Notes under the pieces: generated by a model
The model's database searches: none
What the model saw: only the letters and a program-made list of their open reading frames with translations
Told to the model about the DNA's origin: nothing
Shown: positions 7,835 to 15,806 of the stretch, in pieces
How positions within the stretch are numbered: the stretch's first letter is position 1
Layout: each line of letters starts with the position of its first letter
Assembly (NCBI RefSeq): GCF_000397205.1
Contig: NC_021237.1
Span: 5,501,501-5,565,500, forward strand
Reading direction: 5' to 3'
Source of the DNA: Pseudomonas protegens CHA0
GTDB taxonomy: Bacteria; Pseudomonadota; Gammaproteobacteria; Pseudomonadales; Pseudomonadaceae
DNA: 64,000 nt
Translations under genes and position numbers: made by a program

Positions 7835-10255
7835 ATGAGCGACCAGCAAGAATTTCCCGAAGATCCACGTGACTACGTCGATCCGGAAAACACCGAACAC
7901 CAGGCTGCCCATGGCACCGGCCTGGCCCTGCCCGGACAGAATCTGCCGGACAAGGTCTACATCATCCCGATTCACAATCGTCCCTTCTTTCCTGCGCAAG
8001 TATTGCCGGTCATCGTCAATGAAGAGCCCTGGGCCGAAACCCTGGAACTGGTGAGCAAATCCGAGCATCACTCCCTTGCCCTGTTTTTCATGGACACCCC
8101 GCAGGAGGACCCGCGGCACTTCGATACCTCCGCGCTGCCGGAGTACGGCACCCTGGTCAAGGTCCATCACGCCAGCCGTGAAAACGGCAAGCTGCAGTTC
8201 GTTGCCCAGGGCCTGACCCGGGTGCGCATCCGCACCTGGCTCAAGCACCATCGTCCGCCTTACCTGGTGGAGGTCGAGTACCCCCATCAGCCCAGCGAGC
8301 CCACCGACGAGGTCAAGGCCTACGGCATGGCGCTGATCAATGCGATCAAGGAGCTGCTGCCGCTCAACCCGCTGTACAGCGAAGAGCTGAAGAACTACCT
8401 CAACCGCTTCAGCCCCAACGATCCGTCGCCCCTGACCGACTTCGCCGCCGCCCTGACCTCCGCCACCGGCAACGAACTGCAGGAAGTGCTGGACTGCGTG
8501 CCCATGCTCAAGCGCATGGAAAAAGTCCTGCCGATGCTGCGCAAGGAAGTCGAAGTGGCGCGCCTGCAGAAAGAGATTTCCGCCGAGGTCAACCGCAAGA
8601 TCGGCGAGCACCAGCGCGAGTTCTTCCTCAAGGAGCAGCTCAAGGTGATCCAGCAGGAGCTGGGGTTGACCAAGGATGACCGCAGCGCCGACCTGGAGCA
8701 GTTCGAACAGCGCCTGACTGGCAAAGTGCTGCCGCCCCAGGCGCAGAAACGCATCGACGAGGAAATGAACAAGCTGTCGATCCTGGAGACCGGCTCGCCG
8801 GAATATGCGGTTACCCGCAACTACCTGGAATGGGCCACGGCCGTGCCCTGGGGTGTCTTCGGCGACGACAAGCTCGACCTCAAGCACGCGCGCAAGGTGC
8901 TGGACAAGCACCACGCCGGGCTCGACGACATCAAGAACCGTATCCTCGAATTCCTCGCGGTGGGCTCCTACAAGGGCGAGATCAGCGGCTCCATCGTGCT
9001 GCTGGTAGGCCCACCCGGTGTCGGCAAGACCAGCGTCGGCAAATCCATCGCCGAATCCCTGGGGCGGCCGTTCTACCGCTTCAGCGTCGGCGGCATGCGT
9101 GATGAAGCCGAGATCAAGGGCCACCGCCGCACCTACATCGGCGCCCAGCCGGGCAAGCTGGTGCAGGCCCTCAAGGAAGTGGAGGTGATGAACCCGGTGA
9201 TCATGCTCGACGAGATCGACAAGATGGGCCAGAGCTACCAGGGCGACCCGGCCTCGGCCCTCCTGGAGACCCTGGACCCGGAGCAGAACGTCGACTTCCT
9301 CGATCATTACCTGGACCTGCGCATGGACCTGTCCAAGGTCCTGTTCGTGTGCACTGCCAACACCCTGGATTCGATTCCCGGCCCGCTGCTGGACCGTATG
9401 GAAGTGATTCGCCTGTCCGGCTACATCACCGAAGAAAAACTGGCCATCGCCAAACGCCACCTGTGGCCCAAGCAGCTGGAAAAGGCCGGTGTCGCCAAGA
9501 CCAGCCTGAGCATCAGCGACAGCGCCCTGCGCACGGTGATCGATGGCTACGCCCGGGAAGCCGGGGTGCGCCAGCTGGAGAAACAACTGGGCAAGCTGGT
9601 ACGCAAGGCCGTGGTCAAGCTGCTGGACGAGCCGGACGCCACGATCAAGATCGCGCCCAAGGACCTGGAGGCTTCCCTGGGCATGCCGGTGTTCCGTAAC
9701 GAGCAGGTCCTGAGCGGCACCGGGGTCATCACCGGCCTGGCCTGGACCAGCATGGGCGGCGCCACCCTGCCTATCGAGGCCACGCGCATTCACACCCACA
9801 ACCGCGGCTTCAAGCTCACCGGGCAACTGGGGGATGTGATGAAGGAATCGGCGGAGATCGCCTACAGCTACGTCAGCTCGCACCTCAAGCAATTCGGCGG
9901 CGACAGCAAGTTCTTCGACGAAGCCTTCGTCCACCTGCACGTTCCCGAAGGCGCCACCCCCAAGGACGGCCCCAGTGCCGGGGTGACCATGGCCAGCGCC
10001 CTGCTGTCCCTGGCGCGCAACCAGCCGCCGAAGAAAGGCGTGGCCATGACCGGCGAGCTGACCCTCACCGGCCACGTGCTGCCCATTGGCGGGGTGCGCG
10101 AGAAAGTCATCGCCGCGCGGCGCCAGAAGATCCACGAGCTGATCCTGCCGGAGCCCAACCGCGGGCATTTCGAAGAACTGCCGGACTACCTCAAGGAAGG
10201 CATCACCGTGCATTTTGCCAAGCGTTTTGCCGACGTGGCCAAAGTGCTGTTCTAA
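7835..10255 (+). CDS. asrA: Lon-type ATP-dependent protease AsrA
   Basis: An 806-residue cytoplasmic AAA+ serine protease that unfolds and degrades damaged proteins. It has a Lon N-terminal substrate domain (about 40-240), a helical linker, an AAA+ module with Walker A GPPGVGKTS (about 392-400) and Walker B IMLDEIDKM, and a C-terminal S16 protease domain with the catalytic pair Ser714 (KDGPSAG) and Lys757 (GVREKV), spaced 43 residues as in E. coli Lon. The N-terminal extension and the downstream inhibitor and YhhN genes match P. aeruginosa PA0779-PA0777, where AsrA takes part in the aminoglycoside-induced stress response. It is distinct from housekeeping Lon. GGAG precedes ATG 7835. Confidence 0.93.
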   Translation: MSDQQEFPEDPRDYVDPENTEHQAAHGTGLALPGQNLPDKVYIIPIHNRPFFPAQVLPVIVNEEPWAETLELVSKSEHHSLALFFMDTPQEDPRHFDTSALPEYGTLVKVHHASRENGKLQFVAQGLTRVRIRTWLKHHRPPYLVEVEYPHQPSEPTDEVKAYGMALINAIKELLPLNPLYSEELKNYLNRFSPNDPSPLTDFAAALTSATGNELQEVLDCVPMLKRMEKVLPMLRKEVEVARLQKEISAEVNRKIGEHQREFFLKEQLKVIQQELGLTKDDRSADLEQFEQRLTGKVLPPQAQKRIDEEMNKLSILETGSPEYAVTRNYLEWATAVPWGVFGDDKLDLKHARKVLDKHHAGLDDIKNRILEFLAVGSYKGEISGSIVLLVGPPGVGKTSVGKSIAESLGRPFYRFSVGGMRDEAEIKGHRRTYIGAQPGKLVQALKEVEVMNPVIMLDEIDKMGQSYQGDPASALLETLDPEQNVDFLDHYLDLRMDLSKVLFVCTANTLDSIPGPLLDRMEVIRLSGYITEEKLAIAKRHLWPKQLEKAGVAKTSLSISDSALRTVIDGYAREAGVRQLEKQLGKLVRKAVVKLLDEPDATIKIAPKDLEASLGMPVFRNEQVLSGTGVITGLAWTSMGGATLPIEATRIHTHNRGFKLTGQLGDVMKESAEIAYSYVSSHLKQFGGDSKFFDEAFVHLHVPEGATPKDGPSAGVTMASALLSLARNQPPKKGVAMTGELTLTGHVLPIGGVREKVIAARRQKIHELILPEPNRGHFEELPDYLKEGITVHFAKRFADVAKVLF

Positions 10256-10260
10256 CCCCT

Positions 10261-10318
10261 TTCGCCGCAAGCCGGCTTCTGCAGGGCCCCCCTCGCAGTA
10301 GCCGGCTTGCCGGCGAAC
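10261..10318. repeat. REP pair
   Basis: Inverted REP copies (TTCGCCGCAAGCCGGC and GCCGGCTTGCCGGCGAA) lie directly after the asrA stop codon. They may stabilise the mRNA 3' end. Confidence 0.8.
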
Positions 10319-10414
10319 AGGCCATAACCGCCAACCTTTATTCCCCTCCCCACACCGCCCATCATCTTCAGTTATGCTCGCCGTTCGTCATGAATGATCG
10401 GAGCTTCCTGACCC

Positions 10415-10807
10415 ATGCCCACACCCCGCCTTCTTGCCCTGCTCAGCCTCGCCCTGCTGACCGCTTGCGCCAGCCAGCCCAAGCAGAACGTCACCGTTGA
10501 AAACCAGAGTGAATGCCCGCTGCAACTGCACAATGGGCAGAACCTGATCCTCACCCTGCCAAGCAACCCCACCACCGGTTATCGCTGGGCGATCCAGGAT
10601 TCGGCCGGCGGCATCCTGCGCAAGGTCAGCCCCGAGGTCTACAGCAACCCCGAAGACACCGGCCTGGTGGGCAGTGGCGGGCAGTCGACCTGGCGCTTCC
10701 AGGCCTTCGCCAGCGGCCAGGGCCGGCTGCTGCTGACCTACCAGCAACCCTGGGCACCGGAAGAGGCCCCGGTGAAGGCCTTCGACTGCTCGATCACGGT
10801 GAACTGA
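10415..10807 (+). CDS. Chagasin-family cysteine peptidase inhibitor (I42), lipoprotein
   Basis: A 130-residue exported protein that should block papain-like cysteine proteases. The signal peptide ends in lipobox LLTAC, so it is probably a lipoprotein. The inhibitory loops of the chagasin family are visible: NPTTGYRW (loop L4), a GSGGQS stretch (L2) and QPWAP (L6). The gene is orthologous in context to P. aeruginosa PA0778. It sits downstream of asrA and its stop lies one base before the next ATG, so it is translationally coupled with the YhhN gene. Its target, either an own exported protease or a host or predator enzyme, is not evident. Confidence 0.85.
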   Translation: MPTPRLLALLSLALLTACASQPKQNVTVENQSECPLQLHNGQNLILTLPSNPTTGYRWAIQDSAGGILRKVSPEVYSNPEDTGLVGSGGQSTWRFQAFASGQGRLLLTYQQPWAPEEAPVKAFDCSITVN

Positions 10808-10808
10808 C

Positions 10809-11444
10809 ATGGGCTGGCTGATACTGGCGCTGATGGGCGCCGCGACCTTCCTCTACGGCGTCAGCGTGCATGCCACCCTGCTCTGCCTGCTGGTCAAGCC
10901 ACTGCCGGTGCTGGCCCTGCTGGGCTGGCTGCACGATGCACCGCCCGGGGACTACCGGCGCTGGATCATCATCGGCCTGCTGTTCTCGGTGCTGGGGGAT
11001 GTCCTGCTGGCCTGGCCCACGGACCTGTTCGTGTTCGGTCTCGGAGCCTTCCTGGTGGCGCACCTGGCCTACCTCAAGGCTTATCTCAGCGACTGCCGGC
11101 GCCCGGCGCTGCTGCCCTTGCTGGTGGCACTGGCCATTGGCGCGGTGCTGTTGAGCATCCTGATCTCCCACGGCCTGGGGCCGTTGCTGGTGCCGGTGAT
11201 CGTCTACGCCCTGACCATCAGCGCCATGCTCTGGCGCGCCCTGGCACGCCTCGGCTCAGCGGTGCCCACGCGGTCCGCGGTACTGGCAGCGCTGGGCGCC
11301 CTGAGCTTTGCCTTCTCCGACAGCCTGATCGGCATCAGCCGCTTCGTGCTGGCCTTCGACGCCGCGCCCTACCTGATCATCATTTTCTACTGGCTGGGCC
11401 AGTGGGGCATTGCCGCTTCGGCGTTCAGCCAGAAGCCGCGCTGA
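10809..11444 (+). CDS. YhhN/TMEM86-family membrane protein (lysoplasmalogenase-like)
   Basis: A 211-residue inner-membrane protein with about seven or eight hydrophobic helices. The family signature is seen in GLLFSVLGDVLLAW and ALSFAFSDSLIGISRF, whose aspartates are thought to form the active site of TMEM86 lysoplasmalogenases. Bacterial members have been little studied, so substrate use here is inference. It starts one base after the stop of the protease-inhibitor gene and forms an operon with it. Confidence 0.85.
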   Translation: MGWLILALMGAATFLYGVSVHATLLCLLVKPLPVLALLGWLHDAPPGDYRRWIIIGLLFSVLGDVLLAWPTDLFVFGLGAFLVAHLAYLKAYLSDCRRPALLPLLVALAIGAVLLSILISHGLGPLLVPVIVYALTISAMLWRALARLGSAVPTRSAVLAALGALSFAFSDSLIGISRFVLAFDAAPYLIIIFYWLGQWGIAASAFSQKPR

Positions 11445-11451
11445 GCCGCCT

Positions 11452-11501
11452 GCGCCGGCAGGCCGGTCCCTACTCTCCGTAGGAGCCGGCTTGCCGGCGA
11501 A
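11452..11501. repeat. REP pair
   Basis: Closely spaced inverted REP copies (GCGCCGGCAGGCCGG and GTAGGAGCCGGCTTGCCGGCGAA) lie just after the YhhN gene stop. Confidence 0.8.
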
Positions 11502-11612
11502 AGGACCACACCTTGCGTCGCCCTGCGCCCCTGAAGGCCCTGCGGGCCTTATCGCAGCCTGCGGCAGCGGCTACAATGCCGCCCTCTTTTTATCTCCATC
11601 GCCGGAACCGCC

Positions 11613-12356
11613 GTGAGCAAAGAACCCGACCGCCTTTTCGCCCAGCCACTGGCCCAGGTGCCCGACTTCGCCTTCAACGAGGATGTGGTGCGGGTGTTCC
11701 CGGACATGATCAAGCGCTCGGTGCCGGGTTACCCGACCATTGTCGAGAACCTCGGGGTGCTGGCGGCGCAGTTCGCCCAGCCCAACAGCGTGCTCTACGA
11801 CCTGGGCTCTTCCCTGGGGGCAGTGACCCAGGCCCTGCGCCGCCATGTGCGCACGGATGGCTGCCGGGTCATCGCGGTGGACAACTCCGCAGCCATGGTC
11901 GAACGGTGCCGGGAATACCTCAACGGCCAGGACTCGATGTTCCAGGAGCTGCTGCCGGTGCAGGTGATCGAGGGCGATATCCTGGCCCTGGAATTCCAGC
12001 CGGCCTCGGTGGTGGCCCTGAACTTCACCCTGCAGTTCATCGCCCCCGAGCAGCGTCTGGCCCTGCTGGGGCGCATCCGCCAGTCACTGCTGCCCGGTGG
12101 CGCGCTGATCCTCTCGGAGAAGCTGCGCTTCAACGATGACCAGGAACACGCCCTGCTCACCGACCTGCACATCGCCTTCAAGCGCGCCAACGGCTACAGC
12201 GAACTGGAAATCGCCCAGAAGCGCAGTGCCATCGAAAACGTCATGAAGCCCGACAGCCTCGAAGAACACCGCGAACGCCTGCTGGCTGCCGGGTTCTCGA
12301 AAGTGGTGCCGTGGTTCCAATGCCTTAACTTTGCCTCGTTGATTGCCCTGCCATGA
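11613..12356 (+). CDS. cmoA: Carboxy-SAM synthase CmoA
   Basis: A 247-residue SAM-dependent enzyme that converts SAM and prephenate to carboxy-SAM, the donor for the wobble base cmo5U34 in tRNA. The Rossmann motif is [15 protein letters not shown], followed by the acidic residue in [14 protein letters not shown]; the N-terminal [17 protein letters not shown] is typical of CmoA. The start is GTG at 11613. Its stop codon overlaps the cmoB start (ATGA), so the two are translated together. Confidence 0.95.
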   Translation: MSKEPDRLFAQPLAQVPDFAFNEDVVRVFPDMIKRSVPGYPTIVENLGVLAAQFAQPNSVLYDLGSSLGAVTQALRRHVRTDGCRVIAVDNSAAMVERCREYLNGQDSMFQELLPVQVIEGDILALEFQPASVVALNFTLQFIAPEQRLALLGRIRQSLLPGGALILSEKLRFNDDQEHALLTDLHIAFKRANGYSELEIAQKRSAIENVMKPDSLEEHRERLLAAGFSKVVPWFQCLNFASLIALP

Positions 12357-13309
12357 TTGATCTGTCCCCCCTCGCTCGCCGTCTGGCGGGTACGCCCCTG
12401 GCCACCTGGGCCAACGGGCTGCAAGCCCAGCTCGACGCCAAGATGGAAAAAGGCCATGGCGACCTGGAGCGCTGGCAAAGCGCCCTGGATGCATTGCCGA
12501 AGATCCAGCCCAGCGAAATCGACCTGATCAATGGCCTGCGCCTGGACACCGACTGCGACAACGCCACTCGGGCGCAGATGCGCACCGCACTGATGGGCCT
12601 GTCGCCGTGGCGCAAGGGCCCGTTCGACCTGTTCGGCGTGCACGTGGACACCGAATGGCGTTCGGACTGGAAGTGGTCGCGGGTCGCCCCGCACCTGGAC
12701 CTTGAGGGCAAGCGCATCCTCGATGTCGGCTGCGGCAATGGCTACTACATGTGGCGCATGCTTGGCGCCGGCGCCCACAGCGTGATCGGCGTCGACCCCA
12801 ACTGGCTGTTCTTCTGCCAGTTCCAGGCGGTGCAGCGTTACTTGTCGGAGCCTTCGGTGTGGCACCTGCCCTTCCCCTTCGAAGACCTGCCGGCCAACCT
12901 GGAAGGCTTCGACACGGTGTTTTCCATGGGGGTGTTCTACCACCGCCGTTCGCCCATCGAGCACCTGCTGGCGCTCAAGGACTGCCTGGTCAAGGGCGGT
13001 GAACTGGTGTTGGAAACCCTGGTGGTGGAAGGCGACCAGCACCAGGTGCTGGTACCGGAAGACCGCTACGCGCAGATGCGCAACGTATGGTTCCTGCCGT
13101 CCGTACCGGCCCTGGAACTGTGGCTGCGACGCGCCGGTTTCAGCGATGTGCGTTGTGTTGATGTGAGCGTGACCAGCGTCGAGGAGCAGCGCGGCACCGA
13201 GTGGATGAAGTACCAGTCCCTGAGCGACTTCCTGGACCCCAACGACCACAGCAAGACCATCGAAGGCCTGCCGGCGCCGATGCGTGCGGTGATAGTCGCC
13301 AAGAAATAA
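12353..13309 (+). CDS. cmoB: tRNA U34 carboxymethyltransferase CmoB
   Basis: A 318-residue enzyme that transfers the carboxymethyl group of carboxy-SAM to 5-hydroxyuridine 34 of tRNAs. The N-terminal tRNA-contact region ([20 protein letters not shown]) precedes the methyltransferase core with [15 protein letters not shown] and the [12 protein letters not shown] motif. The start overlaps the cmoA stop by four bases. Length and motifs are complete. Confidence 0.96.
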   Translation: MIDLSPLARRLAGTPLATWANGLQAQLDAKMEKGHGDLERWQSALDALPKIQPSEIDLINGLRLDTDCDNATRAQMRTALMGLSPWRKGPFDLFGVHVDTEWRSDWKWSRVAPHLDLEGKRILDVGCGNGYYMWRMLGAGAHSVIGVDPNWLFFCQFQAVQRYLSEPSVWHLPFPFEDLPANLEGFDTVFSMGVFYHRRSPIEHLLALKDCLVKGGELVLETLVVEGDQHQVLVPEDRYAQMRNVWFLPSVPALELWLRRAGFSDVRCVDVSVTSVEEQRGTEWMKYQSLSDFLDPNDHSKTIEGLPAPMRAVIVAKK

Positions 13310-13322
13310 CCCGCCTTCCCCC

Positions 13323-13419
13323 GCAGGAGCTGGCCGGGCGGCGTTCCGCTTGCCAGCGAAGGCGCCCGCCAGAGCGGCGCAAGGCTCAAGGGCCTCTTCG
13401 CCGGCAAGCCGGCTCCTAC
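13323..13419. repeat. REP pair (BIME-like)
   Basis: A diverged REP (GCAGGAGCTGGCC...CTTGCCAGCGAAGG) and a standard inverted copy (TTCGCCGGCAAGCCGGCTCCTAC) fill the gap between the convergent cmoB and tadA. Confidence 0.8.
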
Positions 13420-13450
13420 GGTTTTGTGTAGGCCGCGAACCGGTTTGAGA

Positions 13451-13939
13451 TCAGCGCGCTCGACGCGCCTTGAAGAATTCGCTCAGCACCGTGCCGCACT
13501 CCTCGGCCAGAACTCCGCCCTCGTACAGCACTCGATGGTTGAGAAACCCTTGGGTGAAGAACTGCCCCTGGCTCTGCACAATGCCGGCCTTGGGTTCCAG
13601 TGCGCCGTACACCACCCGGGCAATGCGCGAATGGACGATCAGCCCGGCGCACATGCTGCAAGGTTCAAGGGTCACGTACAGGGTGCTGCCGGGCAGGCGA
13701 TAGTTGCTCACCGCCTGGGCCGCTTCGCGGATCGCCACCATCTCGGCGTGGGCGCTGGGATCGCTGCCGCTGATGGGGCAGTTGTAGCCACGGCCGATGA
13801 CCTGCCCATCCAGCACCAGCACCGCGCCAACCGGCACCTCGCCCAGGGCAGCGCCCTGCGCGGCCAGGGCCAGGGCTTCACGCATGAAGTCCTGGTCGCG
13901 GCTGCGGTCGATGATCGGCGCCGGGCGTATCTGGCGCAT
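13451..13939 (-). CDS. tadA: tRNA-specific adenosine deaminase TadA
   Basis: A 162-residue zinc deaminase that makes inosine at the wobble position of tRNA-Arg(ACG). The zinc and proton-shuttle motif HAEMVA and the PCSMC motif of the second and third zinc ligands are intact. ATG 13939 overlaps the stop of the multicopper oxidase gene by one base (TGATG); a GTG just upstream is an alternative start. GAGGTGG lies just upstream. Co-transcription with the oxidase is likely. Confidence 0.95.
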   Translation of the reverse strand: MRQIRPAPIIDRSRDQDFMREALALAAQGAALGEVPVGAVLVLDGQVIGRGYNCPISGSDPSAHAEMVAIREAAQAVSNYRLPGSTLYVTLEPCSMCAGLIVHSRIARVVYGALEPKAGIVQSQGQFFTQGFLNHRVLYEGGVLAEECGTVLSEFFKARRAR

Positions 13940-15315
13940 CACACCACCTCGATGGCGGCCATCAGGCCGGTTTCCATGTGGTCGATCACGTGGCAGTGGA
14001 ACATCCAGACCCCCGGGTTATCCGCCACCAGGGCGACCCGGGCACGCTCGTTCTTGCCCAGCAGGTAGGTGTCGGTGAAGTAGGGGGTGATCTTCTTGCG
14101 GTTCGAGGCGATGACCTTGAAGCTCATGCCGTGCAAGTGGATCGGGTGCTGGTACTGGGTCATGTTCTTCAATTCGAAAATGTAGCTCTTGCCCTTTTTC
14201 AGGGTGGCAATCGGGCGGTCGGCGCAGGTCTTGTCGGTGATGTCCCAGGCCTGGCCGTTGATCTGCCACAGGCTAGGCGGCTTGCCATTGTCCACGTTCA
14301 CCGAGACCGAGCCAACCCATTCGAAATTGAAGTTGAGCTTCTCGGCGTTGTCGAGATCCGGCTCGGCCACGGGGTTGGCCGGCAAGGCGGCGGGCCACTG
14401 GGTGGGCGCGTCGTTGTTGGCCACCGAGCGCAAAGTGCCCAGGCGCACCGGTCCGTTGCGCAGGGACAACTCCACACCGGCCGCCGGCGCCTTGATCGCC
14501 AGGCAGATGCGCATGCCCGGGCCCAGCCAGTATTCCTTGCCCAAGGGGCGCGGCTCGATGGGGTTGCCGTCCAGGGCGTAGATCTGCGCTTCGACATCCG
14601 GGATGTTGATGCGGTAGGTCAGGGTGTTGTCCAGGTTCAGCAGGCGCACCCGGGTGATCTGCCCGGCCGGCAGGTCGATCACCGCCTGGGACACACCGTT
14701 GATGGTGGACAGGCGCCCGGCCGTACCACCGCGCGCCGCCTCCCGAGGGATGCTGAAGGGCATGAACGCGCCCTCTTCATCCACGTGCCAGCTTTTCAGG
14801 CTCAGGGTGCGCTCGTACTTGAAGCCGGTGGGTTCGCGCTCTTCGATGATCAGCGGGCCCACCAGGCCGCGACCCAGTTCTTCGCTGCTGTTCACATGGG
14901 GGTGATACCAGTAGCTGCCGGCATCCGGTACGCGGAATTTGTAGTCGAAGTATTCGCCGGGCAGCACCGGCAGTTGCGAGACGTAAGGCACGCCGTCCAT
15001 TTCCAGGGGCAGGCGGATGCCGTGCCAGTGGATGGTGGTGGCCACCGGTAGGTGGTTGATAAAGCGTACCCGCAGCCACTCGCCCTGGCGTACCCGCAGT
15101 TCGGTACCCGGCGCCGAAGGGCCGAAGGCCCAGGCCTCGGTCTTGTGCCCCGGCACCAGCTCCACGTCCAGTGGCGCGGCGATCAGCTCGTAATCGTGCC
15201 CCGCCTCGGCGTCAGCCATCTTTCCCAGCCAATAACGCGATGCGCCGCCCGCCCCCACGCCCACCACTACCAGACCGGCCAGACCACCGAGTATTTGTCG
15301 ACGGGTAAAGGACAT
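13939..15315 (-). CDS. Multicopper oxidase, Tat-exported
   Basis: A 458-residue periplasmic laccase-like enzyme that may oxidise Cu(I), metals or phenols. The N-terminus SFTRRQILGGLAG is a twin-arginine signal. All four copper-binding motifs are seen: HWHG at about 96-99, WYHPH at 136-140, HPIHLHG in the third domain and HCHVIDHME at about 440-448, which supplies the type 1 and trinuclear sites. No Met-rich loop as in CueO is evident, so a role in copper resistance is uncertain. It overlaps tadA downstream by one base. Confidence 0.9.
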   Translation of the reverse strand: MSFTRRQILGGLAGLVVVGVGAGGASRYWLGKMADAEAGHDYELIAAPLDVELVPGHKTEAWAFGPSAPGTELRVRQGEWLRVRFINHLPVATTIHWHGIRLPLEMDGVPYVSQLPVLPGEYFDYKFRVPDAGSYWYHPHVNSSEELGRGLVGPLIIEEREPTGFKYERTLSLKSWHVDEEGAFMPFSIPREAARGGTAGRLSTINGVSQAVIDLPAGQITRVRLLNLDNTLTYRINIPDVEAQIYALDGNPIEPRPLGKEYWLGPGMRICLAIKAPAAGVELSLRNGPVRLGTLRSVANNDAPTQWPAALPANPVAEPDLDNAEKLNFNFEWVGSVSVNVDNGKPPSLWQINGQAWDITDKTCADRPIATLKKGKSYIFELKNMTQYQHPIHLHGMSFKVIASNRKKITPYFTDTYLLGKNERARVALVADNPGVWMFHCHVIDHMETGLMAAIEVV

Positions 15316-15459
15316 GGACTCAACTACCTCACGTATCAGCCGCGGGCCCAGGCCCGCAAAAGGCGAATACGATACACCCGCAGTTGAGAAACAGTAAGGC
15401 CGGCGCGGCGACGGGACGCAGGCGAGACGGGGAAACGATGGGTGTTTTCGAGAGTCTGC

Positions 15460-15507
15460 TCGCTGGCAAGCCCGTTGCTCTTGCAGGAACCGGTTGGCCG
15501 GCGAACA
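15460..15507. repeat. Diverged REP pair
   Basis: Degenerate inverted copies (CTCGCTGGCAAGCC and CAGGAACCGGTTGGCCGGCGAA) lie between the EIIB-like gene and the oxidase promoter region. Confidence 0.6.
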
Positions 15508-15513
15508 GGCCCC

Positions 15514-15804
15514 TCAGCCCTGCAACCCCAACAGCAGGTGCACCACGCCACCGGCCAGGGGCATCACCGCCGGTACCCCCGCCACGCGCAGGGCGCTGCT
15601 GTCCAGCAGTTGCGGATCATGCAGCTCAAGGCGCAGGCGGGTCAGGGCCAGGGGTTGCTGGCTCTTGATGTTGGCGCTGCCACCCAGCGCCGCCAGCATT
15701 GCGTCATTCAGAACATTGCCGTTGGCCCTGGGGGCCTTCGGTTGATCAGGGATCAGGTCTGGAGTCAGGGCTTTCCAGAACGCGCGTTGCAATTTCTCGA
15801 ACAT
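15514..15804 (-). CDS. EIIB-like PTS protein without the active-site cysteine
   Basis: A 96-residue protein whose residues about 33-92 align with the glucose/trehalose-type EIIB domain (LNDAMLAALGGSANI ... TRLRLEL ... VMPLAGGVVHLLLG). In active EIIB domains the motif is CxTRLR; here the position reads ALTRLR, so the phosphorylated cysteine is missing. It cannot carry phosphate in the usual way and may be regulatory. It begins two bases after the stop of the EIIA-HPr-EI gene and is surely co-translated with it as the last gene of the trehalose operon. TreP itself contains a complete EIIB. Confidence 0.8.
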   Translation of the reverse strand: MFEKLQRAFWKALTPDLIPDQPKAPRANGNVLNDAMLAALGGSANIKSQQPLALTRLRLELHDPQLLDSSALRVAGVPAVMPLAGGVVHLLLGLQG

Positions 15805-15806
15805 TT

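Noticed and set aside
7802..10270. 822-codon minus-strand ORF opposite asrA
   Set aside because: It mirrors the codons of an obvious Lon protease, has a low-complexity Val/Gly/Gln/His composition and no ribosome binding site. High GC makes such antisense frames common.
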